From NCBI RefSeq assembly GCF_034009455.1, contig NZ_CP125380.1, positions 1,591,001 to 1,655,000 on the forward strand: a DNA stretch of 64,000 nucleotides, in the 5' to 3' direction. The notes under the pieces were generated by a model. The model searched no databases. It saw nothing but the letters and a program-made list of their open reading frames with translations, and was not told where the DNA came from. This document shows positions 1 through 8,534 of this stretch, piece after piece. Every line of letters starts with the position of its first letter. Position 1 is the stretch's first letter. The DNA is from Pseudomonas sp. P5_109 (GTDB lineage: Bacteria > Pseudomonadota > Gammaproteobacteria > Pseudomonadales > Pseudomonadaceae). Made by a program: the position numbers and the translations under genes.

Positions 1-499
1 GCCAACTGCCGGTACGCTCCATCACCAGTGGCGCAAAGGCAGCTCCAATGGCGGCACCGCCCATGATCGACGTGACGTAGAGCCCCATGCACAGGGCAAC
101 GTGGTCGCTGAAGCGGGATTTGATCAGCGCTGGCATCAGGGCCTGGATCAGGGCGATCCCGATGCCTGCCAGCACCGCACTGAGGAGCAACTGCGTGGCT
201 GAATCAAGGAACAACCGCGAGACCGTGGCCACGCCGATGATCAGCAACGAGAACACCACGGTGCGTTGATCGCCGAGTCGCTGGCTGACGCGCAGGCCGA
301 CAAACATCGCCAGCCCCATGGCCATCACCGGCAACATTGTCAGCAGTGAAGCCAGGCTGAAGCTCAGTGGGATGTCGTCGCGAATCGCCGAGAGCAGTGG
401 TCCGACAGCGGCCATGGAAGGGCGCAGGTTCAGGGCCACCAGGACAATGCTGAACAGGAGCCAGAGCGCGGGACGGGAAGTGACTCGAATGTTTTCCAT
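1..499 (-). CDS. CynX/NimT-type MFS transporter, N-terminal part (runs off window)
   Basis: The reverse strand is open from an ATG at 499 to the window edge, giving 166 codons of a membrane protein that starts MENIRVTSRP. A first hydrophobic helix is followed by the motif ALNLRPSMAAVGPLL, which resembles the NLRP...GPLL signature of CynX/NimT (cyanate/2-nitroimidazole type) MFS permeases. Four to five hydrophobic segments are present. AAGGTC lies 6-11 bases before the ATG and serves as ribosome binding site. The substrate cannot be told from this part. The gene is divergent from the glutamine-synthetase-like gene at 994. A palindrome at 574-592 lies about 75 bases upstream of this start. Confidence 0.85.
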   Translation of the reverse strand, partial: MENIRVTSRPALWLLFSIVLVALNLRPSMAAVGPLLSAIRDDIPLSFSLASLLTMLPVMAMGLAMFVGLRVSQRLGDQRTVVFSLLIIGVATVSRLFLDSATQLLLSAVLAGIGIALIQALMPALIKSRFSDHVALCMGLYVTSIMGGAAIGAAFAPLVMERTGSW

Positions 500-993
500 G
501 ATCGGACCTTGAACAATAGGGTTCCGATTAGGCGCGAGAGACCCGAAGGGCACAAATCAGAAAGTCCGGGGTGGTATTTAGAATTCAAATACAAGTTGCT
601 CCGACAGAGGCGCCACCCAACAGCCAAATGTTTAGCCAGATCACATCCAAGGTTCTTCAAATCCTGATTTAACGACTCAACCCATCGTGTGACGCTGCGG
701 GTCATCTGTTTTCTGCGGTTCTCTCTATGGACGGTTGGCCAGTCGTAATCCACCTCAAGGCATCCACCGACGCTCGTGCGTCGAGCCTTGGTCGTCGGTT
801 CACGCCCGCCACCGCGCCAAACCTCTCTGCACTTCCTTCTGAACTGGCTTTTTGGGCGCTGTGGCATTGCCGCCATGCGCGCCCGCCGGATTCCTGCTTT
901 TTCCGCTGATTGTTCCTACATTTTCCGGCTGATGCCGGGATTAAAGCGCGGGTGCTTTTGCGTACCCGCCTGACACGGAAAAAGAGAGTTTCC
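500..993. other. Intergenic region between divergent MFS and glutamine-synthetase-like genes
   Basis: This 494-base stretch has no convincing gene. Open frames on both strands lack homology-like features and good start sites. The left part (about 530-720) is more AT-rich than its surroundings and contains the palindrome at 574-592. The right part is GC-rich leader for the gene at 994. Confidence 0.5.
574..592. promoter_or_regulatory. Candidate operator, 6-bp inverted arms GTATTT/AAATAC
   Basis: Arms GTATTT and AAATAC are separated by 7 bases around GAATTC. The element contains a T-N11-A spacing typical of LysR-type regulator sites. It lies 75 bases upstream of the MFS start at 499. No regulator gene is visible next to it in this window. 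Assignment is inference. Confidence 0.3.
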
Positions 994-2376
994 ATGAGTA
1001 GTGCCACGACCTCGTTTGCCACCCAGCAAGAAGCCCTGACCTTTCTGCAGCAGAACCCGGATGTTGAAATGTTCGAGCTGTTCATCCTCGACAACAACGG
1101 AGTGCCGCGCGGCAAGCTGCTGCATCGTGACGAGTTGCTCGCGGTGTATGAAAGCGGGCGGCCATTGCCGAGCACCATCCTCGGCCTGACCATCAATGGC
1201 GATGACGTGGAAAACTCCGGGCTGGTCTGGGATGTCGGGGATATCGACTGCCGGGCCTACCCGATCAGCGGCAGTCTCACGCGTATGCCGTGGCGCCTGA
1301 TACCGACCGCGGCCGTGCAGGTCAGCATGCATCCGTCGGAGGGAATGCCCGCCACCATTGCCGATCCTCGTCATTTACTGGCGAAAGTCATCGAAGGTTT
1401 GCAGGCTGACGGTTATTACCCGGTCATGGCGGCGGAGCTGGAGTTCTACCTGCTGGATCAGCAGCGCGACAGCAACGGCCGGCCGCAACCGGCACGGGAT
1501 GTCGATGGCGGGCGTCCGCGTGGTACCCAGGTCTATGGGTTGCGTGAACTTGAACAGATCGAACCGTTCCTGGCCGATCTGTACAGCGCCTGCAAGCTCC
1601 AGGGGATTCCGGCGCGCACGGCCATTTCCGAATACGCACCGGGGCAGGTGGAAATCACCCTCGAACACCGCACCGACGCGCTGCAGGCGATGGATGAAGC
1701 GGTGCGCTACAAGCGCCTGGTCAAGGGAGTGGCACACAAGCACGGCATGACCGCCTGCTTCATGGCCAAGCCCTTCGATGACCTGGCCGGCACCGGGATG
1801 CACATGCACGTGAGCCTGGCGGACAAGGACGGCAACAACCTCTTTGCCAGCGAAGCCCCGGATGGCACGCCGCTGCTCAAGCAGGCTGTCGCAGGCATGC
1901 TCAGTACCTTGCTCGATTCGCTATTGCTGTTCTGCCCGAACGCCAACTCCTACCGTCGATTCCAGGCCAACAGCTATGCGCCCCTGGCGGCCACCTGGGG
2001 CGTGGACAATCGCACAGTGAGTTTGCGCGTACCCGGCGGGCCGGCGTATTCGCGGCATATCGAGCATCGAATTTGTGGCGCGGATGCCAACCCCTATCTG
2101 GCGGCTGCGGCAATTCTGGCCGGTATTCATCGCGGTATCCGCGAACAACTCGACCCCGGTGCGCCGGTGGAAGGCAATGGCTACGCCCAGGCTGCGAAAC
2201 TGTTGCCGACAGACTGGCTGACCACCTTGCGCTCGCTGGAGGGTTCCAGTTGGGCCAGGGAAGCTTTTGGTGGCGAATTCCTCGGTGTCTACCTGGCGGT
2301 GAAGCGCGCCGAGTATCGCCAATTCATGGGCGAGGTCGGAGAGCAGGACTGGCGCTGGTATTTGCACCAGGCTTGA
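994..2376 (+). CDS. Glutamine synthetase family protein (gamma-glutamylpolyamine synthetase-like)
   Basis: The 460-residue product belongs to the GS family that ligates glutamate to an amine using ATP; PuuA and the Pseudomonas PauA/SpuI enzymes of polyamine catabolism are the closest type. An N-terminal beta-grasp domain (about 20-110) is followed by the catalytic domain, with AAELEFYLLD (Glu metal ligand), EYAPGQVEITL, the loop GTGMHMHVSL and NPYLAAAAIL. The start at 994 is chosen because it follows AAAGAGAG; an in-frame start at 910 reads through leader sequence. It lacks neighbouring puu/pau genes here, so the amine substrate is open. A terminator follows at 2439. Confidence 0.85.
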   Translation: MSSATTSFATQQEALTFLQQNPDVEMFELFILDNNGVPRGKLLHRDELLAVYESGRPLPSTILGLTINGDDVENSGLVWDVGDIDCRAYPISGSLTRMPWRLIPTAAVQVSMHPSEGMPATIADPRHLLAKVIEGLQADGYYPVMAAELEFYLLDQQRDSNGRPQPARDVDGGRPRGTQVYGLRELEQIEPFLADLYSACKLQGIPARTAISEYAPGQVEITLEHRTDALQAMDEAVRYKRLVKGVAHKHGMTACFMAKPFDDLAGTGMHMHVSLADKDGNNLFASEAPDGTPLLKQAVAGMLSTLLDSLLLFCPNANSYRRFQANSYAPLAATWGVDNRTVSLRVPGGPAYSRHIEHRICGADANPYLAAAAILAGIHRGIREQLDPGAPVEGNGYAQAAKLLPTDWLTTLRSLEGSSWAREAFGGEFLGVYLAVKRAEYRQFMGEVGEQDWRWYLHQA

Positions 2377-2438
2377 GTCAAAGCTGAACCTAAGCTGAAC
2401 AGTTCTCAAAAAGTCTGAAAGTTTCAGGCGGTCTTGTA

Positions 2439-2464
2439 AGCCAACTAATTGTTGGCTTCTTTTT
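2439..2464 (+). terminator. Rho-independent terminator after the GS-like gene
   Basis: Stem AGCCAAC/GTTGGCT with loop TAATT, followed by TCTTTTT. It ends the transcript of the GS-like gene 63 bases after its stop. Its T tract overlaps the candidate ColR box at 2452-2467. Confidence 0.75.
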
Positions 2465-2467
2465 CAC
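2452..2467 (+). promoter_or_regulatory. Candidate ColR response-regulator box upstream of eptA
   Basis: The sequence TTGGCTTCTTTTTCAC fits the ColR consensus reported for Pseudomonas putida as I recall it (YYNASNNY, five T, then SAC) at every defined position except one (G for A). It ends 6 bases before the candidate -35 element of eptA. ColRS is known to control phosphoethanolamine transferase genes in pseudomonads. The T run is also part of the preceding terminator, so the match could be partly coincidental. Confidence 0.45.
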
Positions 2468-2473
2468 AAAAAA

Positions 2474-2501
2474 TTGATGGTTGGCTACCTAAAATTAGAA
2501 T
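2474..2501 (+). promoter_or_regulatory. eptA: Candidate sigma-70 promoter of eptA
   Basis: TTGATG and TAGAAT are separated by 16 bases. The predicted start of transcription lies about 58 bases before the eptA ATG at 2566, and the whole stretch is AT-rich compared with the flanking genes. Confidence 0.5.
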
Positions 2502-2565
2502 TGTCTCGGTAAATGAAATTTTCACATTTGCCGAAGACATTTCTTTTCAGGACCCGCCGAACCTC

Positions 2566-4215
2566 ATGCTTAAGATTAAAGCCGTGCGCCCAGAATGGGT
2601 GACACTGATTGCCAGCGTATTTTTGTTAATTTGCTTCAATTTTGTGCTCTGGCAACACCTGTTCGAAATCACCGCATCCGATGGTAAAGGCATCGCCATG
2701 CGCGTGGCTTTCGGGGTGATGATCTGCGCGGCCTTCAACATTGTATTGACCCTGCTGGCATTCCGGCCGGTACTCAAGCCGGTCCTGATCCTGCTGTTCA
2801 TGATCAGCGCGGGCGTGGCGTATTTCATGAGTCAGTATGGTGTTCTGATCGACACCGGCATGTTGCGTAACTTTGCTGAAACCAATGCCACGGAAGTTCG
2901 CGACTTACTGTCGCTCAAGTTGTTTGTTTATATTGCGCTGCTTGGAGTTCTACCGTCTTGGCTGTTGTGGAAGACTCCAATCAGTTATCGACGTTGGCAC
3001 CGTGAACTGCTCAGTAAAGTTCTGGTGACTTTTGCTTCGGTGGCGGTGATCGGTGGTGTTGCGCTGGTTAACTATCAAGGCCTGTCTTCACTGTTTCGCA
3101 ATCATCACGAATTGCGCCTGATGGTGGTGCCAAGCAACTACATTGGTGCCTCGGCGGGTCTCTTGCGCGAGAAAGTAGCGACGGCACGCCAGCCCTTTGT
3201 CAAACTCGGTGAAGATGCCCAGCGCAATCCGGCCTGGCAAACTCACGGGCGCAAATCCCTGACCGTTCTTGTCGTGGGTGAAAGTGCCCGGGCGGAGAAC
3301 TTCGGCATCCTTGGCTATAGCCGTGACACCACGCCGAAACTGAGTAAGGAAGAGGGCCTGATCGCCTTCACCGATGTGCACTCCTGCGGTACTGAAACCG
3401 CCGTCTCGGTGCCTTGCATGTTCTCCAATATGGGGCGCAAGGACTACAACGCCAGCAAGGCAAAGAATGAAGAAGGCCTGCTGGATGTGCTCAAGCATGC
3501 AGGTATCGACGTGATCTGGCGTGACAACCAGTCTGGCTGCAAGGGTACGTGCGATCGCGTCACGGTTCAGGACGTCAGCAATCTGAAAGACCCAACGCTG
3601 TGCGCCAACAGTGAATGCCGCGACGAAATCCTCCTGCAAGGGCTGCAACATTTCATCGATAGCCTGGACAAGGACACGGTATTGGTATTGCACCAGATGG
3701 GCAGCCACGGTCCGGAGTACTTCAAGCGTTATCCGAAAGAGTTCGAGCACTTCACCCCGGTTTGCGAAAGCAATGCCCTGAACAATTGCAGTCGCGAAAG
3801 TATCGTCAATGGCTACGACAACACCCTGGTATATACCGACCATGTGCTGTCGACCTTGATCGATCTGCTGCGCAGCAATCAGGACAAAGTGGATACCGCG
3901 ATGCTGTACCTGTCGGACCACGGCGAATCCCTGGGTGAGTACAACTTGTTCCTCCACGGCACGCCTTACATGCTGGCACCGGAGCAGCAAAAGCATGTGG
4001 CCATGTTTGCCTGGTTCTCCGACAGCTATAAAAAGTCGTTTGCGGTAGATACCCATTGCCTGCAACAGAGTCGTGAAAAGCCCCTGAGCCAGGACAACCT
4101 GTTCCATTCGATGCTTGGGCTGCTGGAAGTCAACAGCAAGGTCTACAACCAGGATCTGGACATGTTTGCCGGTTGTCGTGGCCCAGTGTCCGACGGCGTG
4201 TTGGCCAAAGATTGA
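2566..4215 (+). CDS. eptA: Lipid A phosphoethanolamine transferase EptA/CptA type
   Basis: The 549-residue inner-membrane enzyme transfers phosphoethanolamine from phosphatidylethanolamine to lipid A or core sugars, lowering surface charge and polymyxin binding. Five hydrophobic segments fill residues about 10-170, then the periplasmic sulfatase-fold domain begins. VVGESARAENFG gives a metal-binding Glu. SCGTETAVSVPCMF contains the Thr nucleophile. HQMGSHGPEY and LSDHGESLGE supply further zinc ligands. Paired cysteines in the domain are typical. An upstream in-frame extension to 2449 would read through promoter and terminator sequence, so 2566 is preferred. Length matches the family (about 550). 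EptA and CptA cannot be separated by eye. Confidence 0.93.
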   Translation: MLKIKAVRPEWVTLIASVFLLICFNFVLWQHLFEITASDGKGIAMRVAFGVMICAAFNIVLTLLAFRPVLKPVLILLFMISAGVAYFMSQYGVLIDTGMLRNFAETNATEVRDLLSLKLFVYIALLGVLPSWLLWKTPISYRRWHRELLSKVLVTFASVAVIGGVALVNYQGLSSLFRNHHELRLMVVPSNYIGASAGLLREKVATARQPFVKLGEDAQRNPAWQTHGRKSLTVLVVGESARAENFGILGYSRDTTPKLSKEEGLIAFTDVHSCGTETAVSVPCMFSNMGRKDYNASKAKNEEGLLDVLKHAGIDVIWRDNQSGCKGTCDRVTVQDVSNLKDPTLCANSECRDEILLQGLQHFIDSLDKDTVLVLHQMGSHGPEYFKRYPKEFEHFTPVCESNALNNCSRESIVNGYDNTLVYTDHVLSTLIDLLRSNQDKVDTAMLYLSDHGESLGEYNLFLHGTPYMLAPEQQKHVAMFAWFSDSYKKSFAVDTHCLQQSREKPLSQDNLFHSMLGLLEVNSKVYNQDLDMFAGCRGPVSDGVLAKD

Positions 4216-4287
4216 GTGCTCCGATTTTGTTTCACGCGGTGGCCGCCGTCCTGCGGCCTGTAGAACCTTTATCAAGAGCCATTGCAC

Positions 4288-4938
4288 ATGTCCGCTCAGC
4301 CCCCGTCCGCCATCGAGCTTGAGATTGCCCGGCGCTACGACCAGGAGCACGCGCGCGTCTGCCTTCAGCCGCAAGCGCCTGGCCTGACCGGACGTCTGGT
4401 GCTTTGGCGTGAGGAGCGTCTGGTGCGCAACGCGCTCAAGGTCGCCGGCGAACCGGGGCTGATCCTTGATGTGGCTTGCGGTGTGGGGCGTTTTTGGCCG
4501 GTGCTGGCCGAACATGCCAATCGGGTGATCCTGGCGACGGATCCGTCCCAGGACATCCTCGATCATGCCCTCACACACCACCCGAAGAGTCTGTTGAAGC
4601 GGATCAAGACCTTTCAAAGCTCCGCATTCACGATTGGTTTGTCGGAGAACGCGGTTGACTGCATTTTTTGCATGCAACTGTTTCAGCACCTCACCAACCC
4701 GGAACATCGTCTGGCGATGCTGGGCGAGTTTTATCGGGTCAGTCGCGATACGGTGATTGTCGCGGTGCGCCTTGACGGTCGTTTCAAGGGCGCGGGTGCG
4801 GAGATGGAAGGGCCATTGCCCAGCAAGACCAAGGTGGAAAGCGAGTTCAGGCAGGCGGGTTTCCGTCTGCTCAGCCATCAGGACTTCTTCCCCGGTTGTG
4901 CGCGGATGCGGATCTACGTGCTGGGTAAGACCAGCTAG
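4288..4938 (+). CDS. Class I SAM-dependent methyltransferase
   Basis: The 216-residue protein has a Rossmann methyltransferase core. Motif I is LILDVACGVGRFWPVL (about residues 57-72), followed by an acidic residue after strand two (ATDPSQDIL) and by AVDCIFCMQLFQHL. It matches the ubiquinone/menaquinone-type Methyltransf_11/25 folds; the acceptor is unknown. It begins 72 bases after eptA on the same strand with no terminator visible between them, so co-transcription is likely and a role in envelope or lipid modification is possible but unproven. The ATG at 4288 is used; a TTG at 4282 is the alternative. Confidence 0.8.
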   Translation: MSAQPPSAIELEIARRYDQEHARVCLQPQAPGLTGRLVLWREERLVRNALKVAGEPGLILDVACGVGRFWPVLAEHANRVILATDPSQDILDHALTHHPKSLLKRIKTFQSSAFTIGLSENAVDCIFCMQLFQHLTNPEHRLAMLGEFYRVSRDTVIVAVRLDGRFKGAGAEMEGPLPSKTKVESEFRQAGFRLLSHQDFFPGCARMRIYVLGKTS

Positions 4939-5028
4939 CGCGACGTTGTCGGACTATTCTTCATATCACGCAGTAATTTTCGCTAACGCTCTTGTTCAGT
5001 GGATGCGCGGAAATCGCCGGGGGCGATA

Positions 5029-5034
5029 TATACT
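5029..5034 (+). promoter_or_regulatory. rnd: -10 element TATACT before rnd
   Basis: TATACT lies 28 bases before the GTG start of rnd. No good -35 box is seen at standard spacing, so only the -10 half is supported. Confidence 0.4.
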
Positions 5035-5061
5035 GCGCGCCATTCTTCAAGGGAGAGCCGT

Positions 5062-6195
5062 GTGGCCATCGATATTCACTGGATTCGCGACAACGATAGC
5101 CTCGGACGCTTGTGTGCCGAGTGGCAGCAGTTGCCATTCGTTGCCCTCGACACCGAATTCATGCGGGTCGACACCTTCTACCCGATCGCTGGCCTGCTGC
5201 AGGTCGGTGATGGCAAGCGCGCCTACCTGATTGACCCGCTGACCATCGACAACTGGCAACCATTGGCCGCGTTGCTGGAAAACCCGGCCGTGGTCAAAGT
5301 TGTCCACGCGTGCAGCGAAGACCTCGAAGTCCTGCTACGCCTGACCGGCAGCCTGCCGGCGCCACTGTTCGATACCCAACTGGCCGCCGCTTACCTGAAC
5401 CTCGGTTTTTCCATGGGCTATTCGCGGCTGGTGCAGGAAGTGCTCGGCATCGACCTGCCCAAGGGTGAAACCCGTTCCGACTGGCTGCAGCGTCCGCTTT
5501 CCGAAACGCAGATCAGCTATGCCGCGGAAGATGCCGTGCATTTGGCTGAAGTCTTCGTAAGGCTGCGCCCAAAGCTGTCGAACGACAAGTACGCCTGGGT
5601 CCTGGAAGACGGCGCTGAACTGGTGGCCAACCTGCGCCGCGAGATCGACCCGTACGAGGTCTATCGCGATGCCAAGCTGGCCTGGAAGCTGTCCCGCGCC
5701 CAACTCGCGGTTTTGCGTGAGCTGTGCGCCTGGCGTGAAAAGGAAGCCCGGGCCCGTGACCTACCGCGCAACCGGATTGTCCGCGAGCATTCGCTGTGGC
5801 CGCTGGCGCGTACGCAACCGGATAACCTTGGCGCCCTGGCGAAAATCGAAGACATGCACCCGCGTACCGTGCGTCAGGACGGCGAGTTTCTGCTTGATCT
5901 GATCAAGCGCTCTGGCAGTGTGTCGCCTGATCAATGGCCGCCAGCCGTGCCAGAGCCGTTGCCAGTGGATGCCGCCGCGCTGCTCAAGCAACTGAAGGCC
6001 ATCGGCCAGGCGGAGGCCGAGCGCCTGAACATCGCCCCGGAACTGATGCTGCGCAAGAAAACCCTGGAAGCGCTGCTCAAGAGCGGCTTCCCCAATGGTC
6101 CCTACCAATTGCCTGATTCGCTGCGTGGCTGGCGTCGCGAATTGATGGGCCAGGCGCTGCTCGACAGCCTGGCCACCGCCGGAGAACAGCCTTGA
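5062..6195 (+). CDS. rnd: Ribonuclease D
   Basis: The 377-residue 3'-5' exoribonuclease trims tRNA and other structured RNAs. The DEDDy exonuclease domain covers residues 1-170: [14 protein letters not shown] carries the first Asp/Glu pair, [10 protein letters not shown] the next acidic residue, and [11 protein letters not shown] the Tyr/Asp motif. An HRDC domain follows (about 210-290, starting near [12 protein letters not shown]). The GTG at 5062 is chosen because AAGGGAGAG precedes it by 6 bases; the longer frame from 4999 overlaps the promoter. It overlaps the ycgL start by three bases. In Escherichia coli rnd, minCDE and ycgL are neighbours, so this linkage is ancestral. Confidence 0.93.
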   Translation: MAIDIHWIRDNDSLGRLCAEWQQLPFVALDTEFMRVDTFYPIAGLLQVGDGKRAYLIDPLTIDNWQPLAALLENPAVVKVVHACSEDLEVLLRLTGSLPAPLFDTQLAAAYLNLGFSMGYSRLVQEVLGIDLPKGETRSDWLQRPLSETQISYAAEDAVHLAEVFVRLRPKLSNDKYAWVLEDGAELVANLRREIDPYEVYRDAKLAWKLSRAQLAVLRELCAWREKEARARDLPRNRIVREHSLWPLARTQPDNLGALAKIEDMHPRTVRQDGEFLLDLIKRSGSVSPDQWPPAVPEPLPVDAAALLKQLKAIGQAEAERLNIAPELMLRKKTLEALLKSGFPNGPYQLPDSLRGWRRELMGQALLDSLATAGEQP

Positions 6196-6485
6196 AACGT
6201 ATTTGTTCCATCTACCGCAGCTCGAAGAGAAACGAAATGTACCTGTACGTGCTCAAGAGCGATGCTCTGGAGCGCGTGCCGGATCCCCTGATGGCAGCCT
6301 TCGGCAAGGCCATCCATGCATTCGACCTGGTGCTGAGCCCCGAGCGCAAGCTGTCGCGCGAGGACATCGAGGTCGTGCTGGAAAACCTCGACAAACAGGG
6401 TTATCACCTGCAAATGCCGCCTGCCGAAGACGAGTACATCGAGCACTTGCCGGAAGAATTGTTGCGCCGCAACGATCCGATGTGA
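6192..6485 (+). CDS. YcgL domain-containing protein
   Basis: A 97-residue protein beginning [20 protein letters not shown], a clear match to the small conserved YcgL family (DUF709) of gammaproteobacteria. The function is not firmly established. It starts with TTG at 6192, overlapping the rnd stop in the sequence TTGA, which implies translational coupling. The acidic C-terminus ([13 protein letters not shown]) is typical. Confidence 0.88.
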   Translation: MKRICSIYRSSKRNEMYLYVLKSDALERVPDPLMAAFGKAIHAFDLVLSPERKLSREDIEVVLENLDKQGYHLQMPPAEDEYIEHLPEELLRRNDPM

Positions 6486-6604
6486 GCGGCAGACAGGCTC
6501 TGTTCAGAGTGGTTATGAAACACTGATCGATTTTAGCGATGGCAGCATCGACGGAGCACGGCTCTGTCGGCTGTCGTCTGCACCGTTTTTGAAAGGTTTG
6601 AAGC

Positions 6605-7537
6605 ATGCGCGTCCTGATTGCTGAACACGACCACCCCGTGTACGCCCAACTGTTGCGCGAGGCGGCACCGGACCTGGAGGTGCTGACCAGCGGTGATTCC
6701 GCCGAACTGGCCAGTCAGGCCGCCGATTGTCCGGTGTGGCTCGGCCAGCCTGATTTGCTGGCGACCCTGTTGCGCCAGGGGCATCAACCGCAATGGCTGC
6801 AATCGACCTGGGCTGGCATTACGCCGCTGCTGGCCGACGGCTTGCCACGGCACTACCAGCTGACGCGTGCCGTCGGCATCTTCGGCCAGGTCATGGCCGA
6901 GTACGTGCTCACCTATATGCTCGGTCACGAACGTGAAGTGCTGGCGCGGCTGGTCAGCCAGGTCGAGCGCAAATGGGACAGTCGCCATGGCCAGAGCCTG
7001 TCGGGGCGCAAGGTGTTGATCGTCGGCACGGGCGATATCGGTCAAAGTGTCGCGCAGTTCCTCTTGCCGTTTGGCGTCGAGTTGTATGGCGTTGCCAGCA
7101 GCGCGCGGGAACAGGCACCGTTTATCGAAGTCGGTTCACTGGCGGATCTGCCACGGCTGGTCGGTGAAGTCGATTACGTGGTCAACCTGTTGCCGAACAC
7201 ACCGGACACCCACGATATCTACGACGCGGCGCTGTTCAAGCAATTCAAGCCGACCGGGTTGTTCATCAACGCCGGGCGCGGTGTGGCAGTGGTCGATGCG
7301 GATCTGGTGGAAGCCTTGAAGGAAGGGCATCTGGCGGGCGCGGTGATTGACGTCTGCCGTCAGGAACCCTTGCCACAGCGTCATCCATTCTGGACCGCCT
7401 GGGGCCTGTTGCTGACCGGCCACAGCTCGGCACCGACTTCGCCGTCACTGATGGTGAAGCTGTTTGTCGAAAACCTGCGGGCGTATCAGGCGGGAGAAGC
7501 GTTGCGCGGAGAAGTGGATTTCGATCGCGGGTATTGA
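6605..7537 (+). CDS. D-2-hydroxyacid dehydrogenase (GhrA-like)
   Basis: The 310-residue NAD(P)H-dependent reductase probably acts on glyoxylate/hydroxypyruvate-type 2-oxo acids. The nucleotide-binding motif is LIVGTGDIGQSVAQFL (about residues 138-153). Catalytic positions are Arg in INAGRGVAVVD, Glu in CRQEPLP, and His in LTGHSSAPT. AAAGGTTTG precedes the ATG. It lies 119 bases after ycgL on the same strand, in the position where E. coli carries ycgM upstream of ycgN. Exact substrate is not assignable from sequence. Confidence 0.85.
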   Translation: MRVLIAEHDHPVYAQLLREAAPDLEVLTSGDSAELASQAADCPVWLGQPDLLATLLRQGHQPQWLQSTWAGITPLLADGLPRHYQLTRAVGIFGQVMAEYVLTYMLGHEREVLARLVSQVERKWDSRHGQSLSGRKVLIVGTGDIGQSVAQFLLPFGVELYGVASSAREQAPFIEVGSLADLPRLVGEVDYVVNLLPNTPDTHDIYDAALFKQFKPTGLFINAGRGVAVVDADLVEALKEGHLAGAVIDVCRQEPLPQRHPFWTAWGLLLTGHSSAPTSPSLMVKLFVENLRAYQAGEALRGEVDFDRGY

Positions 7538-7554
7538 TTCACCGCCATCAAAAA

Positions 7555-7644
7555 TGTGGGAGCGGGCTTGCTCGCGAATGCAGGGTGTCAGTCACTGAAC
7601 TTGTCGACTGACACTCCGCATTCGCGAGCAAGCCCGCTCCCACA
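7555..7644. repeat. REPIN, family A
   Basis: Two inverted copies of TGTGGGAGCGGGCTTGCTCG flank a 45-base spacer. It sits between the converging ends of the dehydrogenase and nitroreductase genes. Confidence 0.9.
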
Positions 7645-7661
7645 ATGTTTTGTGCAGTGGC

Positions 7662-8255
7662 TTAGAGGGTGAAGTCACCTTCAGCCGCCAGCTCGCTCAA
7701 CGGACGACGCGGGCTCGGTTCTTCACGGGCTTGCAGGTAATCCGCCAGGCTTGCCTTGTCCCCCAGCTTGCCCACTGCGACGGCGGCGTGCAGGGCGTAG
7801 CCTTCAGGAATGCTCAGCTCCTTGCGGGTCAGTTCCTGGTCGAAACCGGCCATGCCATGGGTGTGCCAGCCGCTCAGGCTCGCTTGCAAGGCCAGGTGGC
7901 CCCAGGCCGAACCGGTGTCGAAGGTATGCCACAGGGCCGGGGTTTCTTCGGTGGCGCCAGGCACGGCGAAGGTGGTTTTCGAGATCACGATCACCAGGGC
8001 CGAAGCATGTTGCGCCCAGCTGCGGTTGAATTCATTGAGCAGGCCCAGGTAACGCTCCCAGTTCGGCGTGTCGCGACGTGCGTAAAGGAAACGCCAGGGT
8101 TGAGAGTTGTAGGCCGAGGGTGCCCAGCGCGCGGCTTCGAAGAAGCTCAGCAGGGTTTCCTCAGGGATCGTTTCGCCAGTGAAGGCGCGGGGCGACCAGC
8201 GATCGGTGAACTGTGGGTGAATAGCGTAATCGGCAACGCGTGGGTTGGCACTCAT
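7662..8255 (-). CDS. Nitroreductase family protein
   Basis: The 197-residue FMN-dependent oxidoreductase has the family N-terminus RWSPRAFTGETIPEE and FFEAARWAPSAYNSQPWRF, which line the flavin site, and a C-terminal AVAVGKLGD segment. The physiological substrate is unknown; relatives reduce nitro compounds or act on activated alkenes. The start at 8255 (MSANPRVADY) is preferred to longer frames because AAGGAA precedes it by 8 bases. It is transcribed alone and divergently from ycgN. Confidence 0.88.
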   Translation of the reverse strand: MSANPRVADYAIHPQFTDRWSPRAFTGETIPEETLLSFFEAARWAPSAYNSQPWRFLYARRDTPNWERYLGLLNEFNRSWAQHASALVIVISKTTFAVPGATEETPALWHTFDTGSAWGHLALQASLSGWHTHGMAGFDQELTRKELSIPEGYALHAAVAVGKLGDKASLADYLQAREEPSPRRPLSELAAEGDFTL

Positions 8256-8468
8256 CAAGGGATTCCTTGCTACGTTTGAAAGTGAGGGTCGTCCGAAAAC
8301 TGTGGGCACGGTTGAGCCGGGCCGTGAGGTTTTTCGAGAGCCGTGGCAGTTCACCGCAATGCAACGCGGTTGAGCGTTAATGGCACGCAGGTCAGGCTCC
8401 TTGCGATTGGCAAAGCTACTTGCCAGCGCAAAAACTGACAAGCCCGATCTACCGACAGTCGCCAATGC

Positions 8469-8497
8469 TTGGCCCAAGGGGCTTCGGGCACTAGACT
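8469..8497 (+). promoter_or_regulatory. Candidate sigma-70 promoter of ycgN
   Basis: TTGGCC and TAGACT are separated by 17 bases. The predicted transcription start is about 30 bases before the ATG at 8535. Confidence 0.5.
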
Positions 8498-8534
8498 GGC
8501 GGCCTTTTCACCACCTGATGTCGATGCTCGAACC

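Noticed and set aside
910..993. Upstream in-frame extension of the GS-like gene
   Set aside because: The start at 994 has a ribosome binding site and fits the family N-terminus; the extension is leader sequence.
3088..4878. 596-codon open frame on the - strand
   Set aside because: Opposite eptA and the methyltransferase, both with intact catalytic motifs.
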